From NCBI RefSeq assembly GCF_004379255.2, contig NC_056040.1, positions 4,878,257-4,942,256 of the forward strand: 64,000 nucleotides of DNA, read 5' to 3'. The number at the start of each line of letters is the position of its first letter. Within the stretch, counting starts at the first letter, position 1. The notes below the pieces were generated by a model. It was not told the origin of the DNA, did no database searches, and worked only from the letters and a program-made list of their open reading frames with translations. Source of the stretch: Salvia splendens (lineage: Eukaryota; Streptophyta; Magnoliopsida; Lamiales; Lamiaceae). Both the position numbers and the translations under genes were made by a program. Shown here piece by piece: positions 56,787 to 64,000 of the stretch.

Positions 56787-56795
56787 TGATTGCTA
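56787..56795 (-). promoter_or_regulatory. UAG-CAA-UCA readthrough context between gag-protease and pol
   Basis: The gag-protease frame stops at TAG (56793-56795) and pol continues in the same frame. The next six bases, CAATCA, fit the CAR-YYA consensus that promotes UAG readthrough in plants. The same bases are kept in copy 2 (62666-62674). Confidence 0.75.
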
Positions 56796-58877
56796 TGCTT
56801 GGTGGTGCCGATCTGACTGCTCGGCACTTCTAAGCGCAATTTGCAGACATTCCTTTGCTCTCTTGCGGTCACCTCGGATGACCGCTATCCCTCCTTTAGT
56901 GGGGATCTTGATGGTGAGGTGATAGGTGGAGCAAACGGCCCGAACTGTGTTGAGCCAGTCTCTTCCCAGGATGACGTTGTACGGGGACCGAGCTTTCACC
57001 ACGAAAAACTCAATCATCGTACTGGAGCTAGTAGGCGCTTTCCCCACCGTGATCGGAAGGCTGATAATACCTTCAGGGCGGGTGTCCTCCTGGGTGAAGC
57101 TCTTCAGGGGAAGCGGAGCCGGACTGAGCCGAGCTGGGTCCACTTCTAGTTTGTCGAAGCACTCTTTAAAAAGAATGCTAACCGACGCTCCTGTATCCAC
57201 AAACACCCTGTGGATCAGTTTGTTTGCCACTCCGGCTTGGATGACAATGGCGTCTTGGTGAGGAGAGATGGCCGGGACGGGATCAGCAGCCGAGAACGTA
57301 ATCACTTCGTCCTGCTTCAGCCTTTTATGCGTTGGCTCCTCTCGATTGGAGCCTCTGCGTTCTGACTTTAGGGACGACTTGGTCTTCCCGGCAGGGAGCG
57401 CGTCAATAGTCTGGATTACTCCATCATATTGCGGCTCGTCATCGTCTTCGGGATCCGGCTGCCTTTTCGGATCCTGAGGAGCGCAGTTCGCACCACTCTG
57501 CTTTTTATTCTTCTTTGGCTGCTTGCTTCGGTATTTTTTCAATGTCCCTGCCTTCACAAGAACATCGATACCTGCAGCCAAGTTTCTGCACTCCTCAGTA
57601 TCGTGACCGTGGTCTTGATGGTAGGAGCAGTAGCTATCCTGTGGTCGGCGCGCGGCTGATTTCGTCATCCGCTTTGGCTTTTCGAATAGGTCAGAGTGCA
57701 GTTCGAAAATTTCCGCTCTCGGCTTGTTCAGCGGTACGAACTGAGCGGGCGACTTCTCGGGATTGAGACGAGGTCCCAATCTGTCTTGCACCGGAGCCCT
57801 TTCAATTCTTTCAAATGGAGTCCGGCGAGGATGCCCCTGATCGCTATGATCGGGCTTCCTTCTGTCTCCTCGGGTCGATGAGCTGTCTAACGACCGTTTG
57901 CGACGGTCTGCCTCATCGGCCCGGGAGTACTGGTCCGCAATGTCCCACATTTCCTGAGCTGTCTGCGGACCGCACTCAACGAGCTTCCTGTAGAGAGCTC
58001 CGGGCAGGATTCCATTTTGGAATGCCGAGATGACAAGCAGATCGTTGAGATCGTCTACTTGCAGGCATTCCTTGTGGAATCTTGTCATAAAGTCGCTGAT
58101 TTTTTTGTCGCGACCTTGACGAATGGAAAGCAGCTGAGCCGAAGTGATTCGGGCTTCCGCTTTCTGAAAGAACCTCCTGTGGAAGGCATCCATTAGATCT
58201 CGGTAAGATCTGATGCTGCCCTGGGGGAGGCTATCGAACCACCTTCTCGCGTTCCCGATGAGCAGCTCGGGAAACAGCTTGCACATGTGGACCTCGTTGA
58301 GACCCTGGTTCGCCATGTTATATTGATAGCGCCCCAAGAAATCGTGAGGGTCCACGAGCCCGTCGTAAGTCATCGACGGAGTTCGGTAGTTCTGTGGTAG
58401 GGGAGTTCGGATGATGTCGTCCGAGAACGGAGTCTTCAGTGCTCCGTACACGGCGAATCCGATATCTCGTCGGTATGGAGGAGATTGAGTTCTCCTGTGA
58501 TTCCGGTACCGAGGAGGAACTGGAACATGTGGGGGACGGGGATTCTTTCTCCTGGGAGATGCGACACTACTGCGGTAGTGACTTTCTTGTGCGGAGGGGG
58601 AAGGAGAATCCGTCGTTTTCGTCTCCGGCTGCTTTTGGCTTCTTCGCAGGAAGGTTAAGAATTCCTCCTGCTTCGCCGCCAAAAACTGCTTGACAGCCTC
58701 ATTCAAATCGGGCTGCTGGAAAGATTCAGTGGGACGATTTTTGGAGCGGCTTGTTCCTTCGCCATGAGAACTGGTGGTGGATTTATCCCTAGGCTGTTTT
58801 CCAGACCTATGGGATGGATTGGCTTCCTCCTGGTTCTCACGGGCAGGAATACGGGTACTCTGCGATCTGGTATGCAT
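56793..58877 (-). CDS. Retand copy 1 gag-protease (694 residues)
   Basis: Starts MHTRSQSTRIPARENQEEAN, 58 bp after the primer-binding site. A charged N-terminus is followed by the gag core at about 170-300 (FLGRYQYNMANQGLNE, ARRWFDSLPQGSIRSYRDL, FHRRFFQKAEARI, FHKECLQVDDLNDLL). A zinc-binding motif of Tat type lies near 450 (YCSYHQDHGHDTEECRNL). The protease near 550 has HRVFVDTGASVSILFK and VILGRDWL. Gag assembles the cytoplasmic particle that packages the RNA; the protease matures it. It differs from copy 2 at three residues that I can see (F/S near 53, K/E near 263, E/Q near 358). It ends in a single UAG in frame with pol. Confidence 0.94.
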   Translation of the reverse strand: MHTRSQSTRIPARENQEEANPSHRSGKQPRDKSTTSSHGEGTSRSKNRPTESFQQPDLNEAVKQFLAAKQEEFLTFLRRSQKQPETKTTDSPSPSAQESHYRSSVASPRRKNPRPPHVPVPPRYRNHRRTQSPPYRRDIGFAVYGALKTPFSDDIIRTPLPQNYRTPSMTYDGLVDPHDFLGRYQYNMANQGLNEVHMCKLFPELLIGNARRWFDSLPQGSIRSYRDLMDAFHRRFFQKAEARITSAQLLSIRQGRDKKISDFMTRFHKECLQVDDLNDLLVISAFQNGILPGALYRKLVECGPQTAQEMWDIADQYSRADEADRRKRSLDSSSTRGDRRKPDHSDQGHPRRTPFERIERAPVQDRLGPRLNPEKSPAQFVPLNKPRAEIFELHSDLFEKPKRMTKSAARRPQDSYCSYHQDHGHDTEECRNLAAGIDVLVKAGTLKKYRSKQPKKNKKQSGANCAPQDPKRQPDPEDDDEPQYDGVIQTIDALPAGKTKSSLKSERRGSNREEPTHKRLKQDEVITFSAADPVPAISPHQDAIVIQAGVANKLIHRVFVDTGASVSILFKECFDKLEVDPARLSPAPLPLKSFTQEDTRPEGIISLPITVGKAPTSSSTMIEFFVVKARSPYNVILGRDWLNTVRAVCSTYHLTIKIPTKGGIAVIRGDRKRAKECLQIALRSAEQSDRHHQA

Positions 58878-58934
58878 TTTTTGGGCGGAAAAAATGGATC
58901 AAAAATTCGCTTTATCACAAATTTTGTTCTCTGT

Positions 58935-58952
58935 TTCCCACAGACGGCGCCA
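58935..58952 (-). other. primer-binding site of Retand copy 1
   Basis: TGGCGCCGTCTGTGGGAA on the minus strand, one base from the LTR. Identical to the site used by the Copia element at 20463-20480. Confidence 0.9.
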
Positions 58953-58953
58953 G

Positions 58954-59551
58954 TGATGGATCCGCGAATTTCTGATGTTTGTAAATGCTGGTAGAGAATA
59001 AAGACTACGACACAATGAATTTACGTGGTTCGATTTACTGAAGTAAATCTACGTCCACGGGAAGAAGGGAGGGCAAGATTGTATTGCTTGATCTGGGATT
59101 ACAGCTTACAACACAGACTTGCTATATGCTATTTTATCTCTAGAGAGCTTAACCTTTTTCTATCTGATCTAAGTTCTATTTATACATTGAACTAAGATCG
59201 TGGTTTGCAGCCCCACTAACAAGATCGTGGGTGAGCAATAACTGCTCAATAACTGCTTCGTACCACTAAATAGATCGTGGGTATAGCGGAGGTCGTGGAG
59301 GCCTTTCATGAGTCCACTAACTCCTAGTTCGGTCGAAGGCTGAGACCGAACTGCTGGACTTTACCGATCAGCTCTTGCCGATCTGAGAGGAGAGCTTGAC
59401 TGGTCGGCTTTTACCGAGCTGTAAGCTGAGTCCGAACTCTTTGGTCGTGCCGAACTCTTTGGTGCCGAACAGATACTCTTTCTTGGGCTCTGGGCTGATG
59501 GGCCGTCACTGTTATTGGGCTTGCCATTAGGGTTTAGTTCGTACCCCATCA
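58954..59551 (-). repeat. 5' LTR of Retand copy 1
   Basis: 598 bp, starts and ends TGATG/CATCA. Faces the 5' LTR of copy 2 across 358 bp. Confidence 0.95.
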
Positions 59552-59556
59552 GTACA

Positions 59557-59909
59557 TATGAGCTAACAAACACGGTGTAACCGTCTAACTACTCCACAAT
59601 CTCATTCTTCGCGCTCACCGTGATTTGATCCTCTATTTCTCCACGTGTACGTGCACCATGCACACTTATTTAATTCCATGCGCTTATTGAGTTCCTTTTC
59701 ATGCACCACAATTCAGTCAAATGAATCAAAAGACTTGTAAAATTATGTTCAGTTCTTTATCTATGAAGGCACAATTTCTCAAAAACCTTGTCGAATTGGG
59801 GAATCACATGAGAATGAAAGTGACGACGGGGAGACGTCAAAAAGAAACACAATGAAAGTTATAGATTCAGCCAAAAATAAAATAAAATCAAATCAAATCG
59901 GAAACAGAG
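59557..59909. other. spacer between the two Retand copies, continuation of the older LTR
   Basis: After removing copy 1 and one GTACA, this sequence joins 48487. It is therefore the same DNA that lies to the right of the older Gypsy gag and is probably that element's LTR or leader. It contains a TGTAACCG...-type segment and no open frame. Copy 2 begins at 59910. Confidence 0.5.
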
Positions 59910-60507
59910 TGATGGGGTACGAACTAAACCCTAATGGCAAGCCCAATAACAGTGACGGCCCATCAGCCCAGAGCCCAAGAAAGAGTATCTGTTCGGCACC
60001 AAAGAGTTCGGCACGACCAAAGAGTTCGGACTCAGCTTACAGCTCGGTAAAAGCCGACCAGTCAAGCTCTCCTCTCAGATCGGCAAGAGCTGATCGGTAA
60101 AGTCCAGCAGTTCGGTCTCAGCCTTCGACCGAACTAGGAGTTAGTGGACTCATGAAAGGCCTCCACGACCTCCGCTATACCCACGATCTATTTAGTGGTA
60201 CGAAGCAGTTATTGAGCAGTTATTGCTCACCCACGATCTTGTTAGTGGGGCTGCAAACCACGATCTTAGTTCAATGTATAAATAGAACTTAGATCAGATA
60301 GAAAAAGGTTAAGCTCTCTAGAGATAAAATAGCATATAGCAAGTCTGTGTTGTAAGCTGTAATCCCAGATCAAGCAATACAATCTTGCCCTCCCTTCTTC
60401 CCGTGGACGTAGATTTACTTCAGTAAATCGAACCACGTAAATTCATTGTGTCGTAGTCTTTATTCTCTACCAGCATTTACAAACATCAGAAATTCGCGGA
60501 TCCATCA
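59910..60507 (+). repeat. 5' LTR of Retand copy 2
   Basis: 598 bp from TGATGGGGTACG to GGATCCATCA. No difference from the copy 1 LTRs was seen by eye. Confidence 0.95.
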
Positions 60508-60508
60508 C

Positions 60509-60526
60509 TGGCGCCGTCTGTGGGAA
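60509..60526 (+). other. primer-binding site of Retand copy 2
   Basis: TGGCGCCGTCTGTGGGAA, one base after the LTR. Confidence 0.9.
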
Positions 60527-60583
60527 ACAGAGAACAAAATTTGTGATAAAGCGAATTTTTGATCCATTTTTTCCGCCCAAAAA

Positions 60584-62668
60584 ATGCATACCAGATCGCA
60601 GAGTACCCGTATTCCTGCCCGTGAGAACCAGGAGGAAGCCAATCCATCCCATAGGTCTGGAAAACAGCCTAGGGATAAATCCACCACCAGTTCTCATGGC
60701 GAAGGAACAAGCCGCTCCAAAAATCGTCCCACTGAATCTTCCCAGCAGCCCGATTTGAATGAGGCTGTCAAGCAGTTTTTGGCGGCGAAGCAGGAGGAAT
60801 TCTTAACCTTCCTGCGAAGAAGCCAAAAGCAGCCGGAGACGAAAACGACGGATTCTCCTTCCCCCTCCGCACAAGAAAGTCACTACCGCAGTAGTGTCGC
60901 ATCTCCCAGGAGAAAGAATCCCCGTCCCCCACATGTTCCAGTTCCTCCTCGGTACCGGAATCACAGGAGAACTCAATCTCCTCCATACCGACGAGATATC
61001 GGATTCGCCGTGTACGGAGCACTGAAGACTCCGTTCTCGGACGACATCATCCGAACTCCCCTACCACAGAACTACCGAACTCCGTCGATGACTTACGACG
61101 GGCTCGTGGACCCTCACGATTTCTTGGGGCGCTATCAATATAACATGGCGAACCAGGGTCTCAACGAGGTCCACATGTGCAAGCTGTTTCCCGAGCTGCT
61201 CATCGGGAACGCGAGAAGGTGGTTCGATAGCCTCCCCCAGGGCAGCATCAGATCTTACCGAGATCTAATGGATGCCTTCCACAGGAGGTTCTTTCAGAAA
61301 GCGGAAGCCCGAATCACTTCGGCTCAGCTGCTTTCCATTCGTCAAGGTCGCGACGAAAAAATCAGCGACTTTATGACAAGATTCCACAAGGAATGCCTGC
61401 AAGTAGACGATCTCAACGATCTGCTTGTCATCTCGGCATTCCAAAATGGAATCCTGCCCGGAGCTCTCTACAGGAAGCTCGTTGAGTGCGGTCCGCAGAC
61501 AGCTCAGGAAATGTGGGACATTGCGGACCAGTACTCCCGGGCCGATGAGGCAGACCGTCGCAAACGGTCGTTAGACAGCTCATCGACCCGAGGAGACAGA
61601 AGGAAGCCCGATCATAGCGATCAGGGGCATCCTCGCCGGACTCCATTTGAAAGAATTCAAAGGGCTCCGGTGCAAGACAGATTGGGACCTCGTCTCAATC
61701 CCGAGAAGTCGCCCGCTCAGTTCGTACCGCTGAACAAGCCGAGAGCGGAAATTTTCGAACTGCACTCTGACCTATTCGAAAAGCCAAAGCGGATGACGAA
61801 ATCAGCCGCGCGCCGACCACAGGATAGCTACTGCTCCTACCATCAAGACCACGGTCACGATACTGAGGAGTGCAGAAACTTGGCTGCAGGTATCGATGTT
61901 CTTGTGAAGGCAGGGACATTGAAAAAATACCGAAGCAAGCAGCCAAAGAAGAATAAAAAGCAGAGTGGTGCGAACTGCGCTCCTCAGGATCCGAAAAGGC
62001 AGCCGGATCCCGAAGACGATGACGAGCCGCAATATGATGGAGTAATCCAGACTATTGACGCGCTCCCTGCCGGGAAGACCAAGTCGTCCCTAAAGTCAGA
62101 ACGCAGAGGCTCCAATCGAGAGGAGCCAACGCATAAAAGGCTGAAGCAGGACGAAGTGATTACGTTCTCGGCTGCTGATCCCGTCCCGGCCATCTCTCCT
62201 CACCAAGACGCCATTGTCATCCAAGCCGGAGTGGCAAACAAACTGATCCACAGGGTGTTTGTGGATACAGGAGCGTCGGTTAGCATTCTTTTTAAAGAGT
62301 GCTTCGACAAACTAGAAGTGGACCCAGCTCGGCTCAGTCCGGCTCCGCTTCCCCTGAAGAGCTTCACCCAGGAGGACACCCGCCCTGAAGGTATTATCAG
62401 CCTTCCGATCACGGTGGGGAAAGCGCCTACTAGCTCCAGTACGATGATTGAGTTTTTCGTGGTGAAAGCTCGGTCCCCGTACAACGTCATCCTGGGAAGA
62501 GACTGGCTCAACACAGTTCGGGCCGTTTGCTCCACCTATCACCTCACCATCAAGATCCCCACTAAAGGAGGGATAGCGGTCATCCGAGGTGACCGCAAGA
62601 GAGCAAAGGAATGTCTGCAAATTGCGCTTAGAAGTGCCGAGCAGTCAGATCGGCACCACCAAGCATAG
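60584..62668 (+). CDS. Retand copy 2 gag-protease (694 residues)
   Basis: Same length and domains as copy 1: gag core, the CSYHQDHGHDTEEC zinc motif near 450, protease VDTGAS near 557. It has three amino-acid differences from copy 1. It ends TAG at 62666-62668 followed by CAATCA, with pol in the same frame. Intact. Confidence 0.94.
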   Translation: MHTRSQSTRIPARENQEEANPSHRSGKQPRDKSTTSSHGEGTSRSKNRPTESSQQPDLNEAVKQFLAAKQEEFLTFLRRSQKQPETKTTDSPSPSAQESHYRSSVASPRRKNPRPPHVPVPPRYRNHRRTQSPPYRRDIGFAVYGALKTPFSDDIIRTPLPQNYRTPSMTYDGLVDPHDFLGRYQYNMANQGLNEVHMCKLFPELLIGNARRWFDSLPQGSIRSYRDLMDAFHRRFFQKAEARITSAQLLSIRQGRDEKISDFMTRFHKECLQVDDLNDLLVISAFQNGILPGALYRKLVECGPQTAQEMWDIADQYSRADEADRRKRSLDSSSTRGDRRKPDHSDQGHPRRTPFERIQRAPVQDRLGPRLNPEKSPAQFVPLNKPRAEIFELHSDLFEKPKRMTKSAARRPQDSYCSYHQDHGHDTEECRNLAAGIDVLVKAGTLKKYRSKQPKKNKKQSGANCAPQDPKRQPDPEDDDEPQYDGVIQTIDALPAGKTKSSLKSERRGSNREEPTHKRLKQDEVITFSAADPVPAISPHQDAIVIQAGVANKLIHRVFVDTGASVSILFKECFDKLEVDPARLSPAPLPLKSFTQEDTRPEGIISLPITVGKAPTSSSTMIEFFVVKARSPYNVILGRDWLNTVRAVCSTYHLTIKIPTKGGIAVIRGDRKRAKECLQIALRSAEQSDRHHQA

Positions 62669-62695
62669 CAATCACAGCAGCCGGAGTCAGAGGCG

Positions 62696-64000
62696 ATGAC
62701 CGAAGTCATACCGGAGCCGAACTCGATGACAGTTCAGCTGTACGAAGACGATCCATCCAGAACGGTTAAGATCGGCTTCGCGGGAACGCCCCTACTTCGG
62801 GAAAAAACCATCCAGCTCCTCAAGGAGTATAAAGACGTCTTTGCATGGTCTCCGTTGGACATGACCGGAGTGCCCCCCGAGGTAATCACTCATCGGTTAA
62901 ATATTGATCCTTCAGTCCGGCCGATAAAACAGAAGCAAAGACTCTTTGCGGCAGAACGAAGTCAAGTCATCCATGACGAAGTCCGTCAATTATTGAAGGC
63001 GGATGTGTTATTCGAAGTGAAGTATCCTTCGTGGGTGGCCAATCCTGTCATGATCAAGAAAAAGGAAGGAGGATGGCGGATGTGCATAGATTTCACCGAT
63101 CTAAATAAGCACTGTCCCAAAGATTGCTATCCCCTTCCGAACATAGATAAAAAAGTAGAAGCTTTGATAGGCTTTGAAATTTTTTGTTTTCTTGATCTGT
63201 ACAAAGGATACCATCAAGTTTTAATGGATGAGATTGACGCTTCAAAAACGGCCTTCATTACTGATTTCGGCATTTTCGCTTATAAAAAGATGCCATTCGG
63301 TTTAAAGAATGCCGGAGCCACTTATCAAAGGATGGTAGACAAGCTTTTTCGGCACCTGATTGGAAAGGAGGTCGAAGTGTATGTTGACGATATAGTCGTC
63401 AAAAGCAAAAGCACTTCGGAGTACGAGCACAACCTCAAGTCCACTCTCAACGTGCTCAAGAAAGCCAACCTCAAACTTAATCCCCAAAAGTGTACCTTTT
63501 TGGTAGATTCGGGAAAGTTTCTGGGTTGTTGGGTTTCAAAGGACGGACTCAAGGCAAACCCCTCAAAAGTTCAAATCGTTCAGAACATGGCAATGCCGAA
63601 GTCCATACATGACGTGCAAAGGCTAACCGGATGTCTAGCCGCACTGAATCGATTCCTTTCCCAAGCAGCCGAAAAGCAACTGCCGTTCTTCAAGGTGTTG
63701 AAAAAGGCACCAAAGTTCGAGTGGGGAGCCGAGCAGAAAAAGGCCTTTGACGAGCTCAAAAGTTATCTAGCCGAGCTTCCTATTCTCTCTGCTCCAACCG
63801 AAGCCGAAGTAATATTCTTATACTTAGCGGCATCGGATCAAACCATCAGCGCGGTGCTTGTACGAGAAGAAGGCCTAAAGCAGCTTCCCATCTATTTTAC
63901 AAGCCGAGCATTAAGAGGTCCGGAAACCAGGTATCAACCACTGGAAAAGATTGCTCTGGCATTAGTAAATGCAGCAAGGAGACTGCGGCCATACTTCTAT
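62696..64000 (+). CDS. Retand copy 2 pol, partial (RT and start of RNase H)
   Basis: In frame with gag-protease after UAG plus nine codons, as in copy 1. Contains the complete RT (CIDFTDLNKHC, YVDDIVVKS) and the beginning of RNase H (AASDQTISAVLVRE, TSRALRGPETRYQPLEK), still open at the last base. The remaining pol, antisense frames and 3' LTR lie outside the window. Confidence 0.93.
   Translation, partial: MTEVIPEPNSMTVQLYEDDPSRTVKIGFAGTPLLREKTIQLLKEYKDVFAWSPLDMTGVPPEVITHRLNIDPSVRPIKQKQRLFAAERSQVIHDEVRQLLKADVLFEVKYPSWVANPVMIKKKEGGWRMCIDFTDLNKHCPKDCYPLPNIDKKVEALIGFEIFCFLDLYKGYHQVLMDEIDASKTAFITDFGIFAYKKMPFGLKNAGATYQRMVDKLFRHLIGKEVEVYVDDIVVKSKSTSEYEHNLKSTLNVLKKANLKLNPQKCTFLVDSGKFLGCWVSKDGLKANPSKVQIVQNMAMPKSIHDVQRLTGCLAALNRFLSQAAEKQLPFFKVLKKAPKFEWGAEQKKAFDELKSYLAELPILSAPTEAEVIFLYLAASDQTISAVLVREEGLKQLPIYFTSRALRGPETRYQPLEKIALALVNAARRLRPYFY

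Larger units (their letters stand above)
48493..59551 (-). mobile_element. complete Tat/Retand-type Gypsy retrotransposon, copy 1 (11059 bp)
   Basis: LTRs of 598 bp (48493-49090 and 58954-59551; TGATG...CATCA) are flanked by the duplicated target GTACA (48488-48492 and 59552-59556). On the minus strand the order is 5' LTR, primer-binding site, gag-protease (58877-56793), RT-RNase H-archaeal-type RNase H-integrase (56765-53466), tandem repeats, two reading frames on the opposite strand (49414-52267), a polypurine tract TTTTCGGGGGGGGTAG and the 3' LTR. A second RNase H between RT-RNase H and integrase, plus antisense frames before the 3' LTR, mark the Tat lineage, Retand type. LTRs look identical by eye and all frames are open, so it is young and may be active. 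Confidence 0.95.
59910..64000 (+). mobile_element. Tat/Retand-type Gypsy retrotransposon, copy 2, cut by the window end
   Basis: 5' LTR 59910-60507, primer-binding site 60509-60526, gag-protease 60584-62668 and pol from 62696 to the edge, all nearly identical to copy 1 but in the opposite orientation. The left flank ends ACAGAG; the matching duplication lies beyond the window. The two copies are head to head, with their 5' LTRs 358 bp apart and transcribing outward. Confidence 0.94.

Overview
The window is nuclear DNA of a flowering plant, most likely a eudicot and possibly an asterid. Genes have spliceosomal introns and plant-specific families are present: a HANABA TARANU-type GATA factor, a PERK receptor kinase and a plant ANP32-related protein. 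The AT-rich gaps are full of plant transposon families. There are no bacterial-type operons and no CRISPR array.

Layout, left to right. 0-14 kb: gene-poor and transposon-rich. It holds two PIF/Harbinger deletion derivatives (263-1137 and 5748-6765), a non-autonomous LTR retrotransposon carrying a copied complex I B18/NDUFB7 reading frame (2542-5202), Stowaway elements and another MITE family. 14.6-15.4 kb: a GATA18/19 (HAN)-like gene, with a complete Tork-type Copia element 396 bp downstream (15754-21133). 22-24 kb: MITEs. 25-28 kb: a small two-exon gene for a two-helix membrane protein, then a Copia fragment (28599-29946). 31.7-34.1 kb: a five-exon PERK kinase. 35.6-38.5 kb: a two-exon ANP32-related gene. 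38.9-41 kb: a 2.0 kb Harbinger element with an intact ORF1 (Myb-like DNA-binding protein) but no transposase. 41-43 kb: an hAT-type element, another MITE, and an orphan first exon of BLOS2. 43.6-46.8 kb: a WDR6-like pseudogene hit by a Tourist-like element and by an inverted composite TRIM. 46.9-48.5 kb: an older Gypsy gag remnant. 48493-59551: a complete Tat/Retand-type Gypsy element on the minus strand. 59910 to the window end: a second, nearly identical copy on the plus strand, cut by the window edge.

The most informative biology is in the mobile elements. The three Harbinger elements share termini and a 13-bp-arm subterminal hairpin, and between them keep complementary pieces of a two-protein transposition system. 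The Retand pair has gag-protease and RT-integrase in one frame separated by a single UAG, followed by a sequence that fits the UAG-CAR-YYA readthrough consensus. The complete copy also carries two antisense reading frames, the first apparently with two introns. The Copia and Retand elements, from different superfamilies, share the same 18-base primer-binding site.

Host genes that look intact: GATA/HAN-like, the two-helix membrane protein, PERK and the ANP32-related gene. Broken or partial host genes: the NDUFB7 copy, the BLOS2 exon and the WDR6-like gene.
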